Shown: positions 24,730-37,000 of the stretch, one piece after another
How the letters are laid out: every line of letters begins with the position of its first letter
How positions within the stretch are numbered: the first letter of the stretch is position 1
Assembly (NCBI GenBank): GCA_964059195.1
Contig: CAXKWD010000005.1
Location: 44,035,825-44,099,824, forward strand
Reading direction: 5' to 3'
DNA length: 64,000 bases
Origin: Ectobius pallidus
Lineage: Eukaryota; Arthropoda; Insecta; Blattodea; Ectobiidae
Program-made: the position numbers and the translations under genes
Notes under the pieces: generated by a model
The model's input: only the letters and a program-made list of their open reading frames with translations
Database searches by the model: none
What the model was told of the DNA's origin: nothing

Positions 24730-25110
24730 CATACTTAGCCACTTCACAATAAGAACATTTGATTTTTCGCGATTTTCTCAAAAAAGGCTCTAAAGAATTT
24801 GTTTAAATGCTGTGTACGAGATGCTTATACTAAGTCTTCTTTTAAACGATCTCTCAGGAGTAGTTATAAGCCAGCCACCATTCATAGAAACTTAGTCTTG
24901 TTTCGTGAACAATGAATCATTGCATCAGGCTGAAACAACTGAATACACACTGCTTACAATACGGCCTCATATCCTATAGCAGACTGTAAAGTGAGAAATG
25001 CTTAGGGTAGAGAATGGTAAGTGAATGCATTATACTAAATTTGATTTGGGATGCGATTTGAAACGTGGCAACGACTTTCTCTTCATTTTTACAACCACTT
25101 TACATGCTCT
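24730..25110 (+). repeat. Unnamed dispersed repeat E, copy 1
   Basis: Shared blocks with 25495-25850: TTTTTCGC(G/A)ATTTTCT, AAAAAGGCTCT, TTTAAAT(G/T)CTGT, GTAAAGTGAGAAA-like, a GATGCG(G/A) block and TTTCATTTTTACAACCA(C/A)TTTAC-like. No coding similarity. Confidence 0.65.
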
Positions 25111-25240
25111 TGTTTAAATATCCTGCAAATTGTGCATAATATTATTACGTGATATATTCTGTATTATAATATATTATACTGAGAGCTAAAACTTTTATTT
25201 CCGACCAGAAAGTTATGTTTCTCATCAGATCATTATTATT

Positions 25241-25250
25241 CCCCCCCCCC
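25241..25250. repeat. Poly-C run
   Basis: Ten consecutive C, then ACCC. Such runs are prone to sequencing or assembly error. Confidence 0.9.
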
Positions 25251-25289
25251 ACCCGGCCATACCATAGGTCTGTAGTATTGATTTCAACC

Positions 25290-25850
25290 CCTAAATTTGT
25301 AAAACGTTTTCAGGTCCTCTGAATCCAAAAATACTATTTTCGGAAACATATCTGTCTGTATGTGTGCCTCTGTGTCTCTGAACAACCTAGCTCTAGAACG
25401 GAAAATCGTATGAAAACAACATTTTGAATTTCAAATTTATCTGAGGATGTGACACAATGATTTTCGACACCTTTCTCTTATTTTTAAGGGGACTTTACAC
25501 AAAGAAAATTTATTTTTTCGCAATTTTCTACAAAAAGGCTCTTACAATTGTCTTTAAATTCTGTACTTGGGGTGCTTATATAATGAGCTAAAACTTTTTA
25601 TTTGAAACTTTTTTGTGAAGGGCAGCTGTAAGCCTTCCACTCTGAATACGCGCTCTTTGCAATATGTGCTCTATACCAGAATGTGAAGTGAGAAAAACAT
25701 ATTGGCCATGCTTAAAGTAAACATGTTATGACAGTGCATTAATAAGATTTTATTTTGTTTCCTTCAGGGATGCGGTATCATGTGATAACGACATTATTTT
25801 CATTTTTGCAACCAATTTACTTGACGAGAATGTCACACATATTACTAAGA
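25290..25850 (+). repeat. Unnamed dispersed repeat E, copy 2 (longer 5' part)
   Basis: The 3' part aligns with 24730-25110. The 5' part (AATTTTCGGAAACAT-like with TGTCTGTATGTGTGCCTCTG) resembles a short stretch at about 36055-36130. A third, weaker copy is at 63440-63790. Order and spacing suggest a head-to-tail pair about 760 bp apart. Confidence 0.6.
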
Positions 25851-26004
25851 GGCTAACATTTGTTTGGGTAGAGAAACTTATGTGAATTTCATATCAGACT
25901 TATTTTTAATTATATTTACTAGAAATCATAGAGAACTTTAACTTAATTAAGGAATCTCGCACATTTTGCATTATCTAAACTAAGACGTAACGTACTTAAC
26001 CTAC

Positions 26005-26134
26005 TGAGAAACACCCAGTCCTGAACCCGTGAAAAGGGGTTTTCAGTAATGAGAAATCCGGCAGGAAATCGAACCCGGACCGCCGAGGTGGAAGGTAGGT
26101 TCGCTGCCTGAAACACTCACAGCGGCGGACAAAG
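26005..26134 (-). mobile_element. tRNA-headed SINE, family a (copy 3)
   Basis: On the minus strand, GGTCCGGGTTCGATTTCC is followed by TTTCTCATTACTGAAAACC and GGTTCAGGACTGGGTGTT, matching the head and body of copies 1 and 2. It is truncated at the far end (low coordinates). Confidence 0.75.
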
Positions 26135-26666
26135 AGAAATTTAATGAAGTGTAGTAAATAGCGAGTAATCAGTGCACAACATCATTAAAATACTTCTACT
26201 GAATGGAATATTTCAACAACTACTTCTTCTTTACATTTTCATTTATTCTATGACAAATATTATAGAACCATAGCTCCCCTCTTTCTATTCAAATTATTAG
26301 AGTTAATGAACCATGCTAGAATATACTTCAATATTTTTGAAGAAATACACCTACAATACCATAGAAGATAAAATGTTTAAGAGTTTTCAAGTGGTTACAA
26401 ATAGATTCCGTTACGTCGCTGCTTTCAAGTCTTACCTAATGTTATGCTAAAGTTAGGGTAACTAGAATTTATTTCTCTTATTCAAAATCACTGAATAATA
26501 ATAATAATAATAACAGTAGTAATTAAAATTATTATAAAATGAGGTAGTCTATCTAACAAATATCACGTGAAAATGGCCTAAATACGGTTTACTTCAATGA
26601 GATTCTCCTGATTCTTGCTAGTTTTAAACAACCAGCCCTTCGATTGATTTAAACAGAGACGAATAG
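26135..26666. other. AT-rich spacer with (TAA)n at about 26493-26513
   Basis: Nothing else recognised. Confidence 0.5.
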
Positions 26667-26761
26667 GAAGAAATTTAGCTGAAATATTACACTTAGTAGG
26701 TATAAAAATTAAGTAATTGTTGTTTAGAGAAAGCAGTGTAATATTTTAGCTAAATTTCTTT
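26667..26761. repeat. Strong ~95-nt inverted repeat (hairpin)
   Basis: Arms 26670-26693 and 26735-26758 are complementary over 24 positions with one mismatch (left GAAATTTAGCTGAAATATTA, right complement GAAATTTAGCTAAAATATTA). Partial pairing extends a few bases outward. The loop is 41 nt. It could be a small foldback element or a precursor-like hairpin. No second copy was seen in the window. Confidence 0.75.
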
Positions 26762-29700
26762 CAATTAGTTTGCCATTTAATTCAATTGCATTATAACTAT
26801 AGCCACAACCTCTTGAGTCAGGGAACACGCAATAAAACAAGTAAAACCGTTGCAGGAGGTTGTTCCATCAACATTTAACACGATGTTACGTGTTATAGAG
26901 TACAAAGTTTTAGAAATGGTGGCAGTGAAAGTTACGTCCCTAAGCCCTACAATAAAGCTCGCAGGCGACGAAAGTAAATAGTTTAGTGCAGTCATTGAGA
27001 ATCGGACTTGTGACACTTTAACAAGGATAATGGACACGTCCGCCAGCAATTAAAGAGTAATTGGGAATTCTGACTCCACAACCCCCATAAGGAATTCCCT
27101 CTCTCCTACAAGCACCAGTTAGTCTGCATATGTAAAATGTCAGCGGTCACTGCGTCAACACTCTATAGTGCTAAAGAGGAATTTTGTATAATGCTGAGTG
27201 TAGTAGGGATTACGCAACTATAAACTGCTTCTGTCGTAAATTTCGGAATTTAATGGTTTACAGCCTAGGGAAGGGAATTTATAGTCGCTTAGTGAACAAA
27301 ATGTTCATTATTCTTTAAAGTGATTGTCCCTAGTTTTATTTTTGGTTTCAAGTAGTAATGGTCATTTAGAAGAATGATGACATAATTAACCAACCGGCAG
27401 AGGACATTTTATTTTAACAAAACACGTTGCAACAAATGTTGTTGGATATATTTTGCTTCTTCAATCTTCATTTTGATTCGTGGAATCAAAGTAGAACAAA
27501 TACTAGTAAATAAATCTTAAATAAATCATTATAGCCTAAATGTAAAACAACTGTTCTATGTCGATAACATCTTCATAAAAATAAATTAACAGTTCGCCGG
27601 TTTTGATTAGCTTTAATATCTTCATGTAAAATATAATAAACCTAAAAGTACACGCACATCGGTAACTTAAGTATTTTGTAATAATGAGGTACAGTCCAAC
27701 TGAATGAACTGTAATGATGAATTAACAGTGTAATGTATTATTTCAAAATGTAGAGACAAATGAATTTAGCACATATTGCTTGAGCAACAATATTACCAGA
27801 AACTAGGAAGGATTACTAGATTACAAGTAATTTGAGGGTTTCCAGTGCATTAGGCCTAATGCTCATAGCATTCCCTAGTTTACCACCGGGTTAAGCAATT
27901 CTCGCTCTGATAAGAACTTGGGATGGGTTTGCACTGACGTCATTCATGTTAACTAAAGCCATGGGAGCTCCACCATGCTTCGAAGCTCATGTTAAACTGT
28001 AAGTTGCGCTATTGTAATAACAGCTTCAGTAGTCGTTAACCAGCAGTGGTTGTATATTCTCTATTCTCTTGAACATTCGTGAAGTGAATCAAAGCCCTTG
28101 ACGTAAATGTCTTGAAATAAGTTGGTCATGGGCCTAGAAATAAGAGGAGGAAGAAGAAGTGTTTTGAAAACCTTTGATTTCCTATGAAAACTTACGAGTT
28201 CACATAACTGTCTTCATATAAATTCTTTGTAAATTTTAATAGTACGGTCGAATGGATCATTTTTATACCTCGTATTAGCATTCTAAGCAGCCTACTTCAG
28301 ATACCTATTAGCAACTGCGGACTAACTTCAGATAAAATACTTTATCATAACATAAAAGTATTCTACTTTATATTTTACTACAGCCATATTTTTGTATTCA
28401 GAGAGCAATTGACCTAATGTTTACAACACCTTTTTATACATGGTTACATAAATTGGCTAGATATATAAATATATATATGTATATATAAATAAATTACATC
28501 TGGTACTCTATACTTACTGATTCGTTATATGAACAATGCACATTTGTGCGCAAATTTTATCTTATTATTATACTTACTCATTTTCTGGTTTGAATAAGAC
28601 GCACAGTTTCGAACATACCTGTAACAAAGAATGAAAATTTAATTAATATTTATAAACAAAATATAATACTCTTCTGCTACAGCTCATTTACGTTTCCACT
28701 AACACATGTAAAATATATTAGACATTCTACAACTCATTCGGAATCTTAATTGTCTGCGTGTCACTCACTGTATGTCGTGCAATACTTAGTGTCACGCATT
28801 CGTTTTACATTCACTCTTAGTGAATATTTCCAATAATTCTTTCTTATTTGTTTCCATTTTTCGTTCCCTTGGGAATGAAGTTCTTGTCGTTTACGAATTG
28901 CGTGCGGGGAGGAAGAAATCTTCCGAATTGAGGAACAAAGAAATCCAGGAACTATGCGAGTTGCGTGCCCATGCTTTCTAGGAGGTATCAGAGTTGCGTG
29001 CCAAGTTAGTATCCAAAAAACATCTAAAATTTCCCTTCCCATTTTCAGACTCTACTCTAACGCACTGATCATTATTTTAACATAAGCTTTACAAAGTATC
29101 TTGCAAAATGCCCACCTTTCATTATCATTATTTAGAGTGTTTTGAAAATAAAATTTGAATCCATCGATGACGAATAGTTTCCTTTTTCACTTATAATAGT
29201 TGCTACAGTTGGTTCTATGATCCATTATTCCCTTGGTTGATATCATCTAAATACAGCACGTTTCTTTATTTACTATAAGTAAAAATAAATCTTATTTTTC
29301 AAAACTGTTTCAATACGTAACTCAGATTAATCAGTATTATGATAAATATAGTTATCTACTCGGAATCTTTAATTGGTAAAAAATTGTTTAAATATAAATA
29401 GACTTATATGCCTGTTGTGGGCTTAGTTGAGGTTATGACAAATACTTTCAATTTAGTTTATTATTGAAAAACTGTAAAAGTGAATTATAATTACACTCAA
29501 TGTAATGACTTCGTATGGTTATAGCTGTATAGATTATAATTTACGGTTAGAATCGCCTTGTTCTAGTGCAGAATTGAAGAAACCACTACTTACCTCCATT
29601 ACGTTATTCGTAAGTCTGGTTCCTACTAAAGTATTAAAAAGACGTTAAGTGTGCCTCTAAAAACCCCCGCATAAAATTAGGTTGTTTACTTTTTCCGCTT

Positions 29701-30089
29701 GAATGATACGGTATGCAATTCGAGTTCTCCCCAACTTGTACGAGACTTATGATAGCGTATATGCTACGATATCGTCTTGAAAATGTTCTAATTTAAGTAT
29801 ATTATTCGAATGTCTTTCGGTCCTTCTATAACAAACCTTCAGAACAGTTTTCCCTAAATGTTGGGCCTCGGGATAATCTTATTGTAATACCAACCAGATT
29901 TAACTATACCGTACAGATAACACCCTTTAAATTGGAACTTGAGTTCTCCTTTTTCATGAATGTGCCCATCACCCATCATCCATCATCTGTTCTTAAGGGG
30001 GAAAAGAGAGTAACAATGACGAATTTCATTTTTTTGCGGGGAGGCATTTGTATGTCATACTACGACACCTTACTGAAAACAAATTCTCA
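26762..30089. other. Long AT-rich spacer, no gene recognised
   Basis: Contains TA-rich runs near 28460-28490. The motif (A/G)A(G/A)TTGCGTGC appears three times within about 100 bp at 28890-29005. Minus-strand frames at 26777-27049 and 28761-29042 (90 and 93 codons) have no recognisable domain. They could be old exons, but nothing supports that. Confidence 0.4.
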
Positions 30090-30300
30090 ACTGAGTTACA
30101 GATGTGCATCTCATATTGAAGAGAGGGGTTCGAATATTTCTAGTTACTTTCCAGCCCGCGAAAGGTACTGGCCAACCTACGAGGTATCATCCCGCCTAGT
30201 GTCCCTCGGTCGGGCCATGGGCCTCTGCCTCACGGCTATGTCCCAGGACAGGATCGGCCTTCGGGCCGAACACTTCATCATCATCATCATCATCTAGCAT
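30090..30300 (+). repeat. G+C-rich repeat-like segment with TTCG hairpin and (ATC)n tail
   Basis: Much richer in G+C than its surroundings. It has a B-box-like GGGGTTCGAATATTTC at about 30126, a perfect stem TCGGCC-TTCG-GGCCGA near 30255, and a terminal (ATC)n run at about 30278-30297. The ending in a short tandem tail suggests the 3' end of a retroposed sequence. The class is unknown. Confidence 0.5.
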
Positions 30301-31289
30301 GTCGAAGTAGTTTCGAGTGTTACGATGTTAGTTTTGTTTATATTTTAATTCAAAACTCACAGTCTGACAGCGGACAGTCTGAAGAGGTTGATGCGGAGAA
30401 GAAAACCATTTATGAGTCTACAATTCCATACATCAAAAGTGGTCTTAACGTGATCTCGGTCGGTGGACTAATTGTAGGGGAAAACGGCACAGTCATCAAA
30501 ACATTACACAAGTTTTGGGTTTCTTATGGATAGAGAACTTCTTTACACCAGCGCAGTCGTGAAATTAGAGAATCAGTGGCAATTTAGGAAATCATTTAGT
30601 AACTTACTTAATATGAGACCGGTATTGTATTCTAATAATCTTCTTACATTTTTATATCACAGAAAAGTATTGTTTTGACTTAATTGTAACTATTTATACT
30701 TTGTTTTAGTTATCCCTCGACTAGGAGAAGTTGTTAAAAATAAATTTCACTAATATAATTTGAAGCACCGTATGGTAAACATACTTTTAAACTAACCTGT
30801 GTTTATTATAACAAGCACTCGCTTTTAACCCCCATGAGAGTTGTTCCTGAGAAAAACTAGAAGGGTGTGTTGTGTTTGTAGGTTCTTACAAACATAAAAG
30901 CAGTGACGCTTTGTTTTATTTTAAAATCGTGTGCTTTATCGTCGCAAAAGAAAATGTCAATCGCAAAACGAGAGAGTGGTTGTGTACCTGAGCGCTTGGT
31001 AAGTACTTGTCTTATGCTTCAGGGACGTAATATTCTATGTGAGCTGTGAAAGGATATGGTGGGATTTCGGTTCTGCCCCACTCTGATCGATTGTTGTATT
31101 CATTTCTTGATTAAAATGTAAGAGTAATATCTGCCACTACAAGATGTATCGTAGGATCTTTGATGAAAGCTGTTTGTTTCTTCATTCCTATTTAGGCCTG
31201 TGAAGATTCACAGCTCAAATAGGCAGTAAGATATAAAGCTATTTTTATGCTATTAATAAGTTAGTTTCTTCTGTTTCTTAAAGCTGTAA
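30301..31289. other. AT-rich spacer, nothing recognised
   Basis: No gene or repeat pair identified. Confidence 0.45.
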
Positions 31290-31490
31290 TCGTAAAGAGC
31301 ACCGTTAGTGGTCTAGTGGTTGCGTTGCTGACTGCGGATGGCAAGGACCGGGTTCGATCTCGGGATCTCTTCGGATTTTTCTGAGCTGAGGAGTTTTGTA
31401 GCAGGTTGCACTCAGCCTCGTGAGGAAAATATAGGTAACATTTGAGTAAAGAATTACCATGAAATCGCTATTATTACCCGTGGAACTCGG
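31290..31490 (+). mobile_element. tRNA-headed SINE, family c
   Basis: An A-box-like TAGTGGTCTAGTGGTTGCG begins at about 31306, and a B box GGGTTCGATCTCGG lies at 31350-31363. This spacing is typical of a tRNA-derived promoter. The downstream body (GGATTTTTCTGAGCTGAGGA...) shows no second copy in the window. No acceptor stem closes the cloverleaf, so this is a SINE head, not a tRNA gene. Confidence 0.65.
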
Positions 31491-33458
31491 AATGTTACCA
31501 CATTCTAATAATTCTCTCATTTCTAAGGATATTACACGCGGAGTAGGGAACCTTATCTTTGCAAACACCACAGTGTTTTAAAACCTTTAAACAAGCAAGT
31601 TTACCAAATTTGTGAACACGTGACGACTTCAAGATAACTGTTAAGACAATAATTATGCCCATGGCTTCTTTCTTGTGACTTATTCTGTAATTTTACATGA
31701 AACTGAAAACTTCCTTCCAATTTATTTTTCGTTACTTTATTATAAATTTAAGACAAACTAAAGTACTCTAAACGATACATTTCAAGTTTAAAGGCGCAAT
31801 ACTGTGTACTATTAAACAATTTTCGTTTTAACAAAAAATATTTATCATAATTATATAACACGTTTAGAACGTAGGTTTTCTCTGCTCAAGATACGTACCG
31901 GTATTCGTCAGGAAGATTAACAAATCGTAAAAACTCATTTAAGCGTAAAGCAAATTAAATCAGCAAATTGCGAGGCAAGACTTGGGTGTAAAAATGTCCT
32001 GAACTTCAACAAAGGAAACAGTAGTTGGACAAGCACAGCACAAAAAGGCCTGCATGAACAGTTCTAGAATCACACTAGGAATAATTGTCGGTCAAGATAA
32101 AGCGTCTTAAATGGAAAGAAATAAAAAAAATAACACAATGATTGTGAAATTTAGGAACAGTTATATAATGTAGCTCGCTAAAAATATGGTGCATAAGCTA
32201 CTATACTTTAGCTTTACTTACTCTAAACGTAACACAAAAATGTTTGATGCTTTGCGAGTTTTAGGTGATATTACTCTGCTCGACAAAGAAAAGGAGCCCA
32301 TTGGCGTTATCTTGTGATTTTAGTGGAACATACGTAAAACAAGAGTTTCACTACATTAATCGAAACTGCTTTCATCCGGTCCCACATCCACACATAATCA
32401 TCGAATGAAAAGAACAATGAATGACCGACATAATGTACGATTCAAAGACAAATCGGCGTATAATACTTCGATCCACACAATACATTGTGAAGCATAGTTA
32501 GCTGAATATTTTCACCCTTCAAGATTCCTCAAGAATGGCTTAGTATAAGTTACCTCACTTTTCCCTGCTGATAAAAACATGCGGCAAAAGATAGATTTAT
32601 GCTGCGCACCAGCCAAGCTCCGCCGTTTTGTTAGGTTTGGAACGTTTATGTTAGTTTTGGAGCAATATCCTGAATAGCACGATGTTTATTATGTCTCACA
32701 TTGAATTTCTCTGTGACGAAATCCTAAACCCCACCTTCCCAGGCGGGCCCCATTAGAGAGGAGCCTAGTGTGCAGCATAAAACTATTTTTTCCCAAAGAT
32801 GCACTCACATCCAATATTGAGATAATTTCCAAAGTATGCAATATTTGTATAATTTGTGCTTTTCTAATTAATTCTTCACAAATCAATTCCCGAGCATATA
32901 ATGACTCATTTCTAAATAAATTGAAAGTTAATGCTAATTTTAATGTGATGCCAGTTTCACCTGGTTTTGACTGGATATTGATAATTTCTCAGGGCAAAAT
33001 ATATTTTCTTTATCATCTCAATAATAACACTTGTCCTAGCAGTCTCTTCTTGCCGGTCTAAAATCTGTTTTATAATTTCAAACTAGGGTGAAGAATACAA
33101 ATTCGAATTAATAAAGAGGACAGTTCATGTAGCCTACAAGATTTTTAGTAAATCCGTATTAACATAAACAATAATAATTCTGGTTAGATTTTCTCAAATG
33201 GGGCTTATGTCGAATTTGGACATTAATAATTATACATTATAGCAAATCATACTAGGCCTACAGCATATTGTATTCCTTATTAGAATTTATATGTCAATTT
33301 ATTAACCTCTTGGGTAATTTGCATTTTTATCAGTAGGCCTAAATGTAAACATTGTGGAGCCCTAATGAGGGGAGGGATAAAATCTATTTTGCTTTGAGAT
33401 ATGCTGGGAATCCAACAATAAGAGATGGAAGTGGTATTGACTTCCTCAGTTTCAGTGA
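31491..33458. other. AT-rich spacer, no gene recognised
   Basis: Only a short G+C-rich patch at about 32715-32765 (includes CCCAGGCGGGCCCC) stands out. No domain was recognised in the short frames. Confidence 0.4.
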
Positions 33459-34793
33459 GACTACCGTCCCATAAGCATCCTTCCAATTCTGTCTAAAGCT
33501 TTGGAGCGCATAGTACATAAACAACTTACCAACTACTTGAACGACCACAAGCTTTTAAACGAATATCAATCAGGTTTTAGAACGGGACACAACACAAACA
33601 CCGCATTGCTGAAAGTTACAGAAGACATACGTGAGGCAATCGACAATCGACAACTGACAATATTGACTCTGTTAGACTTCAGTAAAGCATTCGACTCTGT
33701 AGACATCGACCTGCTGTTACTCAAACTAAAATCTCTTAATTTATCGGATAGTGTTTTCCGGTGGTTCGGGTCTTATCTTTGTGGGCGCCGACAATCAGTT
33801 TTAGGTTTAATTAGCTCTGCTCGCTCTCCCTGGAGAAATTGTATGGCTGGTGTTCCGCAGGGGTCCGTTCTGGGTCCACTGTTATTCACTATCTACATAA
33901 ACGACATTACAGACACTATTAACCATTGTAAATTTCACCTCTTTGCAGATGACTTACAGATATACACGCACACTACTCCTGAACTGTTGGACGATACAAT
34001 CGACAAGGTGAACAACGATCTAAGTTCTCTCTCACTCTGGTCAGCCAAATATGGACTCAAACTAAATCCTGACAAGACAAAGACAATCATCATTGGTCAC
34101 CATCGACTACTAAATACCATCGATCTAAATGACGTCCCTTCGGTCAAGCTAAACGATATCGCTATAAAACACACGGATTCTGTAAAAAATCTTGGAGTTT
34201 ATATTGTTAAGAACCTAAGCTGGAATGTTCATATTACAGAGCTATGTAAAAAAATCTCTTCCATAATCTATTCGTTTATGCGCTTTAAAAATTTCCTGCC
34301 TTTGAAATTTAAAAAAATTCTTGTTGACACACTTGTAATGCCACATTTCGATTACTGTGACACCCTACTTTCAGACTTAAACGTAAATCTATCACAAAGA
34401 CTTCAGCGACTTCACAATGCTTGTGCGCGTTTTGTCTGTAATGTACGTCGATATGATCATATTTCACCCTCTATGGAGTTCTTGTCTTAGCTACCTCTTC
34501 AAGAACGCAGAAAGCTACATTCTCTTTCAATGCTTTACAAATTACTTCATACCAAAATTCCTCCTTACTTGGCCTATCGTTTCCACTACCTATCAGATTA
34601 TCATGATCTCGGAACAAGATCCGATCAGAAAACTACCTTATCTATTCCCCCACACAATACTGTATTTTATTCTTCATCCTTCACTATCGGGACAGCTCGT
34701 CTGTGGAATTCTTTACCTGAGAATATAAAAGGCTGCCGAACACTCAGAACGTTCAAGATGAAGTTAGTTGATCACTTGACCACCAACCATTAA
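33459..34793 (+). pseudogene. Element C ORF2, RT through C-terminus with one premature stop
   Basis: A single frame covers 445 codons with one internal TAG at 34488-34490. Motifs in order: LLDFSKAFDSVDIDLLLLKL (first catalytic aspartate), AGVPQGSVLGPLLFTIYIND, FADDLQIYTH (catalytic DD), LKLNPDKTKTIIIGHHRLLN, DSVKNLGVYIVKNLSWNVHI, LVMPHFDYCDTLLSDLN, RLQRLHNACARFVCN. After the stop come LPLQERRKLHSLSMLYKLLH, WNSLPENIKGCRTLRTFKMK and a natural end. The TAG sits where relatives, including element B, have tryptophan (SW). The N-terminal endonuclease is missing by truncation, and the frame is broken by a 2-base disruption at about 33456. Confidence 0.9.
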
Positions 34794-35096
34794 CATTTAT
34801 ATTATATACTACTTTCATGTTAAAAATGTCGCTTTTGTATTAGTTTCATTTATTTTTATTTAATTTTTCTTCTTTTTCTACCTATTATTATTATTTTTCT
34901 CACTAATTTGTTCTACTTACAATGTTGAATTTCCATTACTAGGATATAGTTTAATATAGACTTAATTATAGTTTTCACAAACATAATCTACATCTATATA
35001 ATATAATCATGTTTCTATTTTTACTATCATTATTTTTATTCTTAATTAGATTATTTGGTAAGGTTTGAATGTATCTACCTCTGGTTAGTGGAAGAG

Positions 35097-35112
35097 AAGG
35101 CCTTAAGGCCTT
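35097..35112. repeat. 3'-terminal palindrome of element C
   Basis: AAGGCCTTAAGGCCTT, a perfect 16-bp palindrome close to the 3' tail. The homologous position in element B is GGCC-AAAC-GGCC. In LINEs a 3' stem-loop is often the RT recognition site; that role is inferred here. Confidence 0.8.
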
Positions 35113-35135
35113 AACTACACCAGAGGGAAATATAA

Positions 35136-35161
35136 ATAAATAAATAAATAAAATAAATATA
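35136..35161 (+). repeat. (AAAT)n tail of element C
   Basis: Tetranucleotide run AAATAAATAAATAAATAAAA at the end of the LINE 3' UTR. Confidence 0.85.
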
Positions 35162-36749
35162 CACACTTGCAAGAGTACGACCAATTAACGGTCACATGCT
35201 CTTTAAATAGCATGCTATCACTATACTATAAAGCCGCATGGCTATCTCTCTCACTGACAAAATTGTTTGCTCAACGTGTAACAGACGGAAAAGTTCCAAA
35301 ATCTTGCTCTTTCAGTGTCCCAGAGAGTTCTGGCACAACGACCATTGTTTGTGCGTGTCCGAACGAGAATTTCAAGGAGCATTGACACAATTTCACGTTG
35401 GCTTATGAAAGAAACTTCACTATAGTGTTGTTTTACTATAGTCATTCATAAAGTAAAACAGTTGCGAGAACTTGTTCATGAAAGAAGCATATTATGTCCT
35501 CATGCATATTCCAAACAGGAAGGCGCGGTGTAGGATTACAAGAAACATTGTGCTTTACGATTGCTATTTTCGGTTAGTTTATTCCAATGTTGTTCTAATG
35601 TTTCAACGCTACTATTTGAATTAAAATCATGAATATTCATTCTATGCATAAGTTGTCATAGAAAATTTACATTCTATGTTTACTAATTTTTTAAAAACAT
35701 AGTATGTCATGGAGTTAGGCAGCAAAACTCAATTATTACTCATGCAAAGTTTCAAGATTACGTGAGGATTAGTTTGCAAAAAGAACAAGCTCGGATTTCC
35801 TCTCGTTGTATAATTTATTTGAAACCTTCGTTAGAAGGTGGAGTGGGACAACAATTGCTAGAATTTCAAGAATTTCTTAGCTTACTACAATTAAGTATTA
35901 GTAATAAATTAATGTAATCAAAGCCAGAAAACTGGTGCAGTATAATTAATTAATGTTTGAATATACTGTTCATTTCAAAACTCAAGAGCTGTAACGTAGG
36001 TACTATAGGATAGGGAAGTATTTTGTTTGACCCATAGGCCTATTGGTGTCGAGTTCTCATAATGAACACATGTTTTGAAGTCCATTACTTCCAAAAGTAC
36101 AATTTTCGGAAACATGCTTATGTGCTGGTCTCGAATAGGTAAATCATTTTTTTAGTTTTACTTCCTAGACCAGATATGAATAATTCTCTTGATTTTATAA
36201 AATGCTATATTCTAATATTTAAATGTTAGCATATCTTCTTTAGCAGTAGGCCTACATGCAGGAATATAATTGCATCGGCGTTCACGAGATTTAACAATAC
36301 GTCATTTAATATAATTTTTTATTTAATTTAATTTAATATTATATTTAAATCGTTGTTTTAGGCACTACCGTTTCAACAAGCATCTATTATAATTACGGTT
36401 CGCCCGAAGTTCATAAACGATTATTTTCTTATATCACAATGTTATGGGATGGTCTTTAGTCACTTCTGCTTCTAATTCGCGTGATTATTTGTTACCTCCT
36501 TTGAAATTTTTACCCATAGGATAAAGCCTAGGTTACCGCAGCCTTTACACTTCTATATAAAGTTATTTATGGTGTAACTCAGACTGTTAATATATATATA
36601 TACAATATTAACTGCACGAGTAATATAGCGTGTTAGGATCTGTGAGTGTACTAGTAGGCCTAGGCCGTTTCCGATTGATGTTCATCAGGTGTATATTTTC
36701 TTGTTCATTTTGACTGAAATTAAATTGTATTGATTATGGTATTGGGTGA
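35162..36749. other. AT-rich spacer, no gene recognised
   Basis: Contains three TAGGCCTA sites within about 620 bp (36041, 36247, 36655). A short stretch at about 36055-36130 resembles repeat E. Confidence 0.4.
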
Positions 36750-37000
36750 AAAAGCGGTGATGAATCATAAGTAAAATCCAATCCGGCATTTGCCTTTCCG
36801 ACTGGGAAAACTACGAAAAAGTCCCAAGACGCCGTTCACCGCTTTCCGAATTGCGAGCCCCAGACGCTAGCACCCGGGAAATATCGCTTGTTTATATTCC
36901 TTTTATATCTTTATAAATAGGACTCACACCGCTCAGTGGGGGCTCTGACCCAAACACCAGCGAGGTCCTCAGGAAAAGTTAATTTTTTTATTTTTTTTTT
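36750..37000. other. G+C-rich segment, possibly an unclassified repeat
   Basis: Base composition changes sharply from the flanks. It includes CCTTTCCGACTGGGAAAACT and GCTTTCCGAATTGCGAGCCC, with an inner repetition of CTTTCCGA. There is no open frame of note and no pol III boxes. Confidence 0.4.

Larger units (their letters stand above)
33459..35161 (+). mobile_element. 5'-truncated Jockey/CR1-like LINE (element C)
   Basis: It starts abruptly inside RT (DYRPISILPILSKALER). The coding part runs to 34793 and the 3' UTR to an (AAAT)n tail at about 35136-35161. The 3' UTR ends with GAAGAGAAGGCCTTAAGGCC, an inverted repeat also seen, varied, at the 3' end of element B and at 59690-59867. I did not find a target duplication. 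Confidence 0.85.
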
